Of a DNA stretch of 64,000 bases, positions 1-6,751 are shown piece after piece (within the stretch, counting starts at the first letter, position 1; each line of letters begins with the position of its first letter). The notes under the pieces were generated by a model. It searched no databases and was not told where the DNA came from. It saw nothing but the letters and a program-made list of their open reading frames with translations. The position numbers and the translations under genes are program-made. This DNA is from an uncultured Eubacterium sp. (GTDB lineage Bacteria > Bacillota > Clostridia > Lachnospirales > Lachnospiraceae): positions 1 through 64,000 of the forward strand of contig CAJUIL010000001.1 of assembly GCA_910586225.1 (NCBI GenBank), written 5' to 3'.

Positions 1-40
1 TTCTCATTCCTATCTCTATTCGCCTGTTTTCGACAAATTT

Positions 41-976
41 CTATTGATTCATCTGCGCCGCAACCTCAGCCGCAAAATCTTCATTCTTCTTCTCAATTCC
101 TTCACCCGTTTCAAACCGGATAAACTTCTTGATCGTAACAGTTGCTCCGACTTCCTTGGAAACCTGTTCCAGATACTTTGCAACTGTCTGCTTGCCGTCG
201 TCTGCCTTTACATATACCTGATCTACCAGGCAGATTTCTTTCAGCTCTTTATTCACGCGGCCTTCGATCATGCCGTTGATCACTTTCTCCGGCTTCTGGG
301 ATTCTTTTGGATCGTTCATGATCTGTGCACGCAGGATTTCCTTTTCATGCGCAATGTAATCCTCGCTGATCTCGTCTCTGCTGACATATTTTGGATTCAA
401 GGCTGCGATCTGCATACACAGATTCTTTACTGCTTCCTTGACCGCGTCGTTTACAACAGCAGCTTCGGCTACTGCTACGACACCGATACGTCCGCCGCCG
501 TGGATGTAGTCTACGACGCAGCCGTTTTCTGCCGCTACTTTTTCAAATCTGCGGATCTTTAAGTTTTCACCGATGACTGCGATCTGCTCTACCAAAGAAT
601 CCTTTACGGTCTTGCTGCTGTCCTCCAGCCATACTTCTTCCATGAATGCATCCATATCAGCTGCATTGGAAACAAGCGCCTGCTTTGCTATTTTTTCTAC
701 ATATGTCTGGAATTTTTCGTTCTTTGCCACGAAATCTGTCTCAGAGTTTACTTCTACGATAGCCGCACGCTTGTCGTCCTCTACAACGACCTTTACGATA
801 CCTTCTGCGGCGATGCGGGATGCTTTCTTTTCAGCCTTTGCCTGTCCGTTTTTTCTCAAATATTCAACGGCAGCTTCCATGTCTCCATTTGTCTCGCCCA
901 GGGCTTTTTTGCAATCCATCATGCCTGCGCCGGTCATTTCGCGCAATTCTTTTACCATTCCTGCTGTAATAGCCAT
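41..976 (-). CDS. tsf: translation elongation factor Ts
   Basis: Guanine-nucleotide exchange factor that regenerates EF-Tu-GTP in the cytoplasm. The protein begins with the family's UBA-like N-terminal domain (MVKELREMTGAGMMDCKKAL) and carries the EF-Tu-contacting motif SETDFVAKN near residue 80, followed by the core dimerisation region; about 311 aa is within the family range. The ATG at 976 is chosen over an upstream in-frame ATG at 991 because GGAGG lies 7-8 nt before it. It follows rpsB by 26 nt, the near-universal rpsB-tsf pair, so it should share the rpsB promoter. No terminator is visible in the 40 nt left of it. Confidence 0.97.
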   Translation of the reverse strand: MAITAGMVKELREMTGAGMMDCKKALGETNGDMEAAVEYLRKNGQAKAEKKASRIAAEGIVKVVVEDDKRAAIVEVNSETDFVAKNEKFQTYVEKIAKQALVSNAADMDAFMEEVWLEDSSKTVKDSLVEQIAVIGENLKIRRFEKVAAENGCVVDYIHGGGRIGVVAVAEAAVVNDAVKEAVKNLCMQIAALNPKYVSRDEISEDYIAHEKEILRAQIMNDPKESQKPEKVINGMIEGRVNKELKEICLVDQVYVKADDGKQTVAKYLEQVSKEVGATVTIKKFIRFETGEGIEKKNEDFAAEVAAQMNQ

Positions 977-1002
977 TTTATTTTCCTCCAAAATTAAAAA
1001 TC

Positions 1003-1737
1003 TTATTCTTCTACAGGTGCGTCGTCCATTTGTGCTTCTGCTACTTCTTCCGCTTCACCCTGCTTTGCTTCCACTACGGCATCCGCCATTTTGGAAACGA
1101 TCAGCTTTACGGCGCGGATCGCGTCGTCGTTGCCAGGGATCACGAAATCCAGCTCTTCCGGATCACAGTTGGTATCAGCGATACCGATCAGCGGAATGCC
1201 TAATGTATGGGCTTCCTGTACACAGATTCTCTCCTTCTTTGGATCTACAATAAAGATTGCATCCGGAATCCGTTTCATTTCCTTGATGCCGCCCAGATTT
1301 TTCTCCAGCTTTTCCTGCAGCTTCTTTAACGCGAGCACTTCTTTTTTCGGAAGGACATCAAATGTGCCGTCTTCTTCCATCTTCTCGATGCTCTTTAATT
1401 TCGCGATACGGCTCTGGATCGTCTTAAAGTTAGTCAGCATACCGCCCAGCCATCTTTCATTAACATAGTACATACCGCAGCGTTCTGCTTCTGTACGGAT
1501 CGCGTCCTGGGCCTGCTTTTTCGTACCAACGAAAAGGATCGTGCCGCCGTTTGCCACAATGTCTGCTACCGCATTGTAAGCTTCGTCTACTTTTCCTACG
1601 GATTTCTGCAGGTCAATGATATAGATGCCGTTGCGTTCCGTATAAATATACGGAGCCATTTTCGGGTTCCATCTTCTTGTCTGATGTCCGAAATGAACAC
1701 CGGCTTCCAGTAACTGCTTCATTGAAATAACACTCAT
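1003..1737 (-). CDS. rpsB: 30S ribosomal protein S2
   Basis: Small-subunit ribosomal protein of about 244 aa with the typical S2 start MSVISMKQLLEAGVHFGHQT and the signature region around FIVDPKKERICVQEA. The ATG at 1737 has a GGAGG Shine-Dalgarno immediately upstream (1747-1751), whereas the longer in-frame extension to 1809 has none and lies in the structured leader. rpsB and tsf form a two-gene operon with their own sigma-A promoter and a leader of about 170 nt. The gene lies just downstream of the sigD end of the flagellar operon, as in Bacillus subtilis (sigD-swrB-rpsB-tsf). Confidence 0.97.
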   Translation of the reverse strand: MSVISMKQLLEAGVHFGHQTRRWNPKMAPYIYTERNGIYIIDLQKSVGKVDEAYNAVADIVANGGTILFVGTKKQAQDAIRTEAERCGMYYVNERWLGGMLTNFKTIQSRIAKLKSIEKMEEDGTFDVLPKKEVLALKKLQEKLEKNLGGIKEMKRIPDAIFIVDPKKERICVQEAHTLGIPLIGIADTNCDPEELDFVIPGNDDAIRAVKLIVSKMADAVVEAKQGEAEEVAEAQMDDAPVEE

Positions 1738-1905
1738 TCTTCTTTCCTCCATCTTGGTTTTGTTCTGCCATATGCTTCCAATCACAATACGACCAAAATG
1801 GGCCGGCACCGCTTATGCGGCAACGGCCAAAGGCTGGCACCTGTATTGCTCCACATATGTGATTTTTTGTAACTGCTCTAAGCCAGGCTGTTACGATTTT
1901 TGACT
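1738..1905 (-). promoter_or_regulatory. structured 5' leader of rpsB
   Basis: About 165 nt of untranslated leader between the rpsB promoter and start codon. A GC-rich stem-loop is visible at about 1800-1828 (GGCC...GCCGC-ATAA-GCGG...GGCC). Leaders of rpsB in many bacteria bind S2 for autogenous control, so that role is likely here but inferred. The leader contains the 15-mer GGTGCCAGCCTTTGG (1827-1841), which recurs with one change between cheW and cheC. Confidence 0.5.
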
Positions 1906-1910
1906 TATCC

Positions 1911-1939
1911 ACTATAACACAATCATGCTGCGGCTGCAA
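1911..1939 (-). promoter_or_regulatory. sigma-A promoter of rpsB-tsf
   Basis: -35 TTGCAG (1934-1939) and -10 TATAGT (1911-1916) separated by exactly 17 nt, reading toward rpsB. It lies just past the stop codon of the MltG-like gene, so ribosomal protein genes need not depend on the flagellar operon promoter. Confidence 0.75.
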
Positions 1940-1962
1940 GCATTTTTTTCATCGATTGCTTA

Positions 1963-2760
1963 TCATTGCCTTGTCAGTATCCGCGCAATCTGGCGAAAAC
2001 TCGATCCCTTCTTGATTTTATAGGTTCCTGGCTGGAGCATATTGTCATAGTCGTGATCTCCCAGATAAGAATTGAATTCGTCTGCATTGTCTACCAGTCC
2101 GGCTTCAAATACCTTTGCAGACACCATCCTGGACACATCCCCAGACGCGATCACAATCTCCACCTCATCCGCCTCGTTTTTATCTGACGGCTTGTCCGCA
2201 CTGTCTCCTTTTCCGCTGTCCGACGGCTTCTTATCCGGGTTGCCAGCTTCGTTATCCGACGGCTTTTTATCTGAGCCGCTGCTGCCAGCTGCATCATTGG
2301 CATTGCTGCCAGACGTGCCATTGGCATTGCTGTCTCCATTGCCAGACGCATCGTCCGGTGTACGATCCGCATTATCATCTCCGTTCTCGCCGGATGCAAC
2401 GTCCACGCTGTCATCTCCATCCCCGTCCGCATTCCCATCCGGACGATCGGATCCATCATCTCCAGCATTCCCATCGGTATCGCCATCCACGTCGTCCGGA
2501 TCTGTCAGCGGATCCTGATCGGCGCCCGTACCGTCTGATCCGTCCGCGTCGTTTTCTACGTCTGCCGAGGAATCTCCGGGAGCAGATGGATTTGCCAATG
2601 TCCCACCTGCGTTTTCCTGCATGATCATGCCCAGCTTCATCGCACGGCGGATCACTTCCTCATCTGAGATATTGTCGTGAAATAAAAATGCGATGGATAA
2701 AACCAGCGTTGCCACTATCACGCCGATTCCCGCTCCCCGTAAATAATATTTGAATCTCAT
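1963..2760 (-). CDS. MltG/YceG-like membrane protein with long Asp/Gly/Ser linker
   Basis: Hypothetical 265-aa envelope protein. Residues about 10-28 form one membrane-spanning segment (signal anchor). Residues about 55-195 are a strongly biased acidic D/G/S/N/P linker. The C-terminal about 65 residues (VSRMVSAKVFEAGLVD..., LQPGTYKIKKGSSFRQIA) resemble the LysM-like part of the endolytic transglycosylase MltG/YceG, but the catalytic transglycosylase domain is absent, so enzymatic activity is not supported. It is last in the sigD-proximal cluster, 5 nt after the SwrB-like gene. A wall-binding or wall-sensing role is inference. Confidence 0.7.
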   Translation of the reverse strand: MRFKYYLRGAGIGVIVATLVLSIAFLFHDNISDEEVIRRAMKLGMIMQENAGGTLANPSAPGDSSADVENDADGSDGTGADQDPLTDPDDVDGDTDGNAGDDGSDRPDGNADGDGDDSVDVASGENGDDNADRTPDDASGNGDSNANGTSGSNANDAAGSSGSDKKPSDNEAGNPDKKPSDSGKGDSADKPSDKNEADEVEIVIASGDVSRMVSAKVFEAGLVDNADEFNSYLGDHDYDNMLQPGTYKIKKGSSFRQIARILTRQ

Positions 2761-2765
2761 CCGGA

Positions 2766-3527
2766 TCAGTCTCCTTTATAAAGTCCCAGAATCAGCCGAA
2801 CTTCTCCAACGCCAAGGCCAAGCTTTTTAGCGATCGCTACAGAATCCCTTCCTTCCTCATACAGACGGAGGATTTCATCCTTTACATTGACCTCGTCTTC
2901 TTCCTTTTCAGGCGAATCAGCAGCATCTGCCTGCGCCGTGCCCGCTTCCGGCTCTGCCGATACAGACTCCTGTGGCGCTGGCACGTTCGCTGGAAGCTGC
3001 AGCTTTGCTGCTGCAGGAGCTGCAGCAGAGGCGGCTTCCACAGGCTGGGCTGCTGGCTTGCTGACTTGCGGGATCTGATTTTTCAGCTGGTTCAGATAAT
3101 AGCTGGTCATTTCCTCCTCCTGCGACTTTAAATCCTGTAACTGCTGTGTCAGCCCGGTTGTAAAGTCTGTCAGTTCTGTATGCTTATCGTTGAGCATACT
3201 ATATAAAAACATGATCTCATTGTGCGTTTTATTGATCTTTTCGATCACGGTATCGGAAAATTCGTTGATCGCCATGATCTTTTCGTTTGTCTGCTTCTCC
3301 AACGCACGTTCGGTACGATCCTTGCTGTCATCAATCGTATCTTCTACAATATCCACTACCCGCTGCTTGGATTTTTCCAGCTCGCGTTCAAGCATTACGC
3401 CCATTTCTTCCTTGCTTAATTCTGAAATATGCCGGAGTTCCTCTGGGGACAGCTTTTCGGTCACCCAGAAGCTTGCCAGGATAAATATCATTCCCACAAT
3501 CAATAATATGATCTCTATGACTGTCAT
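2766..3527 (-). CDS. SwrB-like (DUF6115-type) membrane-anchored coiled-coil protein
   Basis: About 253 aa. Residues 3-22 form a single N-terminal membrane anchor (IEIILLIVGMIFILASFW), followed by a long charged coiled coil to about residue 135, an Ala/Pro-rich linker, and a C-terminal helix-turn-helix-like segment (LYEEGRDSVAIAKKLGLG). This layout and the location downstream of sigD match SwrB (YlxL) of B. subtilis, which promotes flagellar basal-body maturation; functional equivalence is inferred. The ATG at 3527 is preferred over the ORF start at 3566 because AGAGGGT sits 8 nt upstream and the longer version would overlap the preceding gene. Confidence 0.7.
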   Translation of the reverse strand: MTVIEIILLIVGMIFILASFWVTEKLSPEELRHISELSKEEMGVMLERELEKSKQRVVDIVEDTIDDSKDRTERALEKQTNEKIMAINEFSDTVIEKINKTHNEIMFLYSMLNDKHTELTDFTTGLTQQLQDLKSQEEEMTSYYLNQLKNQIPQVSKPAAQPVEAASAAAPAAAKLQLPANVPAPQESVSAEPEAGTAQADAADSPEKEEDEVNVKDEILRLYEEGRDSVAIAKKLGLGVGEVRLILGLYKGD

Positions 3528-3549
3528 TTCTGTACCCTCTGCACCTTTT

Positions 3550-3876
3550 TCATACTTTAATATCAAATCCGCGCGCCATTGTCTGCTTTATCTTTACCTG
3601 GCCGTCCGGCAGATTTTCCTTTTTTTCTTTTTTCTTTTTATTCCGCTGGCTGACGTATTCATTTGAGCCTTTTTCCTTAGCATCGTACTTTTTTTGATTT
3701 TTATCCGCGTTATCCTTTTTCTGAACTTCCTGCGCCTTACTCTGTTCCTTTTTTTCCTCGCGTATCTGGATATGCTGCTGTTCTACAGCCGGACGCTGGT
3801 TCTCCTGATGCCGGATCGTACTGACATCCTGTGTATTCTGTATCATTCCATTCAAATGAACCGGACGAACTGTCAT
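3550..3876 (-). CDS. small Lys/Gln-rich hypothetical protein
   Basis: A 108-aa unrecognised hydrophilic protein with no signal or membrane segment. It has an N-terminal stretch (MTVRPVHLNGMIQNTQDVS) and a highly charged K/E/Q-rich remainder, probably disordered or coiled. AAGAAGGTGAG lies just before the ATG. It sits between fliA/sigD and the SwrB-like gene with short gaps (43 and 22 nt), so it is most likely co-transcribed with the flagellar operon. No function can be assigned. Confidence 0.65.
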   Translation of the reverse strand: MTVRPVHLNGMIQNTQDVSTIRHQENQRPAVEQQHIQIREEKKEQSKAQEVQKKDNADKNQKKYDAKEKGSNEYVSQRNKKKKEKKENLPDGQVKIKQTMARGFDIKV

Positions 3877-3919
3877 ACTCTCACCTTCTTTTACACCTTT
3901 TCATGCCAAGAACTGCTTG

Positions 3920-4687
3920 TTATCTCTTTGCTAAAATATCCATATAAACACCCATTGTCTTTTGCATCTTTGACAAAGCCTTCGTATGAAGCTGCGAAAT
4001 CCTGGACTCAGATACTTCTAAAACCCTGCTGATCTCCTTTAGTGTCAGATCCTCGTAATAATATAATAAAATAACTTTTTTCTCCTTTTCCGTCAGCTGC
4101 TCCATGGCTTCCTGCAGCTTTTCCTTCAGCTCTGTCTCCTGTACCTGCTCTTCCGGCTGGATAAACTGGGAATTATGCCTGGCGTCCATAACTGGCTCCG
4201 AGCCTTGCTCGATAAATTCATTCAGGGAAACTACATTCGTGACCTTGAGCTGCGACTGCCATTCCAACAGCTCTTCACCAGACACGCCAAGCTCTCTTGC
4301 CACCTCCTCATCCAGCGCCGTCTTTCCAGTCTGCATTTCTACCCGTTTGATCGCTTCGTCAATTTTTTTCTGCTTTTGACGGACGGTTCGCGGAATCCAG
4401 TCCATTTTCCGGATCTGGTCTAAGATTGCTCCACGGATGCGGAGGCTGGCATAGGTCTCGAATTTTACTTCCTTATCCATATCAAATTTATCGATCGCGT
4501 CAATAAGGCCGAAGATACCGTAGCTTACCAGGTCGTCATACTCCACGTTGTAGCCAAGATACATACTCAGCCTGCCCGCGACAACCTTCACAAGAGGCGC
4601 ATATTCCAGTATAATCTGTTCCCGCAGCTCCGGCGTCCGCTTTGTCTGATACATTTCCCAAAGTTTTTCTTTCGAAACCTTATTCAT
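3920..4687 (-). CDS. fliA: flagellar/motility RNA polymerase sigma factor (sigma-28/sigma-D)
   Basis: A 255-aa alternative sigma factor that directs late flagellar and motility gene transcription. Region 2 is recognisable (YDDLVSYGIFGLIDAIDKFD near residues 50-70), region 3 follows, and region 4 carries the helix-turn-helix LTLKEISRVLEVSESRISQL near the C terminus. The start is fixed by GGAGG 6 nt upstream of the ATG at 4687. The position after cheD corresponds to sigD in the B. subtilis fla/che operon. An anti-sigma factor FlgM is not encoded in this window. Confidence 0.96.
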   Translation of the reverse strand: MNKVSKEKLWEMYQTKRTPELREQIILEYAPLVKVVAGRLSMYLGYNVEYDDLVSYGIFGLIDAIDKFDMDKEVKFETYASLRIRGAILDQIRKMDWIPRTVRQKQKKIDEAIKRVEMQTGKTALDEEVARELGVSGEELLEWQSQLKVTNVVSLNEFIEQGSEPVMDARHNSQFIQPEEQVQETELKEKLQEAMEQLTEKEKKVILLYYYEDLTLKEISRVLEVSESRISQLHTKALSKMQKTMGVYMDILAKR

Positions 4688-4715
4688 GTTAAACCTCCAG
4701 GCAGTTTTTTATTCC

Positions 4716-4991
4716 TCAGCTTTCCTGTTCTTCCTCGATAAATTCCATATCCTCAATGATTTCCCCATCTGCAAAGCCTAAATCCTCCGCTGTCACAAAC
4801 TCATCGTCCAGCTGTGATATATTCATGTCGAGTACGATCTTGATGATCATCCCTAAAATAAAAAATCCAATCAGTACGAAAAACATGGCACGGATAAAAA
4901 ACGAAAGGCTGTAATCATTTACGTATGAAATGATGCACATTGCAAAGGCCGCAGCTAAGGTTACCATAGCAGGAATCTGTTTTGTTTTCAT
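4716..4991 (-). CDS. small two-TM hypothetical protein
   Basis: A 91-aa unrecognised protein with two predicted membrane helices (about residues 8-24 and 30-53) and an acidic cytoplasmic tail of about 35 residues (EDLGFADGEIIEDMEFIEEE). GGGGGAGATCT provides a strong SD before the ATG. It lies between cheD and fliA with short gaps, so expression with the motility operon is likely. The family is not recognised; a role in the flagellar programme is inferred only from position. Confidence 0.65.
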   Translation of the reverse strand: MKTKQIPAMVTLAAAFAMCIISYVNDYSLSFFIRAMFFVLIGFFILGMIIKIVLDMNISQLDDEFVTAEDLGFADGEIIEDMEFIEEEQES

Positions 4992-5009
4992 AGATCTCCC
5001 CCAATATTG

Positions 5010-5495
5010 TTAAATAATCTTCAGCGGCTTGCCAACTGATTTTATGTAATATTCACCAGTATCACAATGCAGCTCCACAGTCCGTCCGTAATTGAGCCCG
5101 GTATCCTCAGCAATTAGCCTTATGCCAAGCTCACGCAGCTTTTGCTTCGATGCCAGCGCGTTTTTTTCTCCGATACTGCCAATCGAATCGGCTCCGTTTA
5201 CTTCAAACATCTTTGCCCCGCCTGCGATTTTAGCTACCATACGCGTCCGGCCCGCACCGGCCCGCACCATCCGGTTTACAAGCTCTACAATGCCGGTATC
5301 CGCAAATTTGGCAATATTGGAATTATTTCTTATTTTTGTACTGTCCGGCAGCATAATATGCGCCAGGCCCCCGATCTTTGTCACCGGGTCATAAATCGCA
5401 ATCCCAATGCAGGAACCAAGCCCCAGCGTCGTAATCGCGTTTGGACTCTTACATATATTTAAGTCCGCCATTCCAACTTTTATCATCTGACTCAT
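5010..5495 (-). CDS. cheD: chemoreceptor glutamine deamidase CheD
   Basis: A 161-aa enzyme that deamidates glutamines on methyl-accepting chemotaxis proteins and, in Firmicutes, complexes with CheC to stimulate CheY-P dephosphorylation. Diagnostic residues are present: Cys29 in LGLGSCIGIAIYD and His46 in GGLAHIMLPDS, the Cys-His pair of the deamidase active site, plus the following Gly-rich KIAGGAKMF strand. It directly follows cheC (29 nt), matching their known physical and functional partnership. GGGAG lies about 8 nt upstream of the ATG. Confidence 0.96.
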   Translation of the reverse strand: MSQMIKVGMADLNICKSPNAITTLGLGSCIGIAIYDPVTKIGGLAHIMLPDSTKIRNNSNIAKFADTGIVELVNRMVRAGAGRTRMVAKIAGGAKMFEVNGADSIGSIGEKNALASKQKLRELGIRLIAEDTGLNYGRTVELHCDTGEYYIKSVGKPLKII

Positions 5496-5524
5496 TCTTT
5501 AAACTCCCACCCTGCTATACTTTT

Positions 5525-6145
5525 TTAAAGCATGATTCCAAGTGACGTTAAGATCTTGTCATAAGAATCCAACTCCGGCAAAAGGATAAAGTATCCTTCC
5601 AGCATGGTCTCGCCTCCAAACGATGTCTCGATTAAAAGCGCGTTATCCCCAAACTGCCCGAACTGGATAGCCGGAATACTCAAAATAGCCCCCGCCATAT
5701 CAATCGCAATATCTGGAACCGTAGACGCGATATTCAGGTTTGTCATTGCAGACAGCGCTGAGAGATAAGCTCCTGCAATGATATTCCCGATTTCCTTCAT
5801 AGCGGATAGATCCATTTCATCAAAAGGCTGCTGATACTCTTCTGCCCTTCCGAGCAAATGGTTTACCAGCCTGTGCGCGTCATCCATTTTCAGCAGGAAC
5901 ATCAGACTGCCCTGGATATCATTCTGCACACCAAGATAAATACCAACAATCTCCTCCTCTTCTGAGCCAATCGCCGTATTAAGATCCTGAACCGCCATCA
6001 GCTTGACATTCGGCACCTCCATATTCAGTTTGACATTCAGCAGGGTTGCAATCGCAGTCGTCGCATTTCCCGCTCCGATATTGCCAATCTCTTTCAGTAC
6101 GTCAAAATACATACTATTTATTTCGTCAAATGTAAATTTGCCCAT
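5525..6145 (-). CDS. cheC: CheY-P phosphatase CheC
   Basis: A 206-aa CheC-family phosphatase acting on phosphorylated CheY. Both conserved E-x2-N phosphatase motifs are intact: KEIGNIGAGNA (near residue 16-25) and KEIGNIIAGAY (near residue 115-125). This distinguishes it from CheX (one motif) and places it in the dual-site CheC class. It has a GGGAG SD before the ATG. It follows cheW after a 130-nt spacer containing a stem-loop and precedes cheD. No CheZ gene is present, so CheC and FliY are the visible CheY-P sinks. Confidence 0.95.
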   Translation of the reverse strand: MGKFTFDEINSMYFDVLKEIGNIGAGNATTAIATLLNVKLNMEVPNVKLMAVQDLNTAIGSEEEEIVGIYLGVQNDIQGSLMFLLKMDDAHRLVNHLLGRAEEYQQPFDEMDLSAMKEIGNIIAGAYLSALSAMTNLNIASTVPDIAIDMAGAILSIPAIQFGQFGDNALLIETSFGGETMLEGYFILLPELDSYDKILTSLGIML

Positions 6146-6208
6146 ATATTTCTCCCTAACTGTTACGTTGCCCGCTGTTACTATAAAATTTAAGAAATAA
6201 AATACGAA

Positions 6209-6257
6209 AATAACTTACACAAGTCACTCCCAAAGGCTGACACCCGTGCAAGTTATT
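6209..6257 (-). repeat. intercistronic stem-loop between cheW and cheC
   Basis: Inverted repeat: AATAACTTACAC at 6209-6220 pairs with GTGCAAGTTATT at 6246-6257 (11 of 12 identical as reverse complements, the twelfth a G-U), with an inner GTCA/TGAC pair. No clean U-tract follows, so it is not a classical terminator. The loop carries GGTGTCAGCCTTTGG, 14/15 identical to a segment of the rpsB leader. It may act as an mRNA processing or stability element (inference). Confidence 0.65.
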
Positions 6258-6275
6258 TCCTGCCACACCCGGCTT

Positions 6276-6737
6276 TTATACTGTCTCATGCTCGCCGATG
6301 ATCGCATTGATATCGAACAGGGAAACAAGCTCATCGCCGTTTTTTCCGATGCCGTTGATAAACATCTCCTTTGCTTCCCTTGCGCTGTGCGACGGCTTGT
6401 CAATTTCGTCAGGTCCAAGATTAATAACCTCTTTCACCTCGTCCACGACGATCCCAAGCGCATCCTTTTGCTCAAATTTTAATATAATAATACGGGACGC
6501 ACCTGTATAAACATCATCCTCCAGGCCCATTTTTCGGCGGATGCTCATGACTGGGATCACCTCGCCGCGCAGATTGATCACGCCTTTAAAGTAAAACTGT
6601 GAGGTTGGCACCCTTGTAATCTTCTGCATTCTTACAATATTATCGATAAAGCTGATATCGATCCCATACTGCTCGCTACCGATTTTTACAACAATATACT
6701 GTTTTTTTGCTTCTTCCGTTGTTCCAATATAATCCAC
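6276..6737 (-). CDS. cheW: chemotaxis coupling protein CheW
   Basis: A 153-aa scaffold protein linking chemoreceptors to CheA. The whole protein is one CheW SH3-like fold (YIVVKIGSEQYGIDI at the start, GVINLRGEVIPVMSIRRK in the middle). The likely start is the GTG at 6737: GGGAGG sits 8 nt upstream, whereas the earlier in-frame GTG at 6746 overlaps that SD. It follows cheA by a few nt, and both respond to the same receptor array. CheV and cheR are not in this window. Confidence 0.95.
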   Translation of the reverse strand: MDYIGTTEEAKKQYIVVKIGSEQYGIDISFIDNIVRMQKITRVPTSQFYFKGVINLRGEVIPVMSIRRKMGLEDDVYTGASRIIILKFEQKDALGIVVDEVKEVINLGPDEIDKPSHSAREAKEMFINGIGKNGDELVSLFDINAIIGEHETV

Positions 6738-6751
6738 CTTCGGCACCTCCC

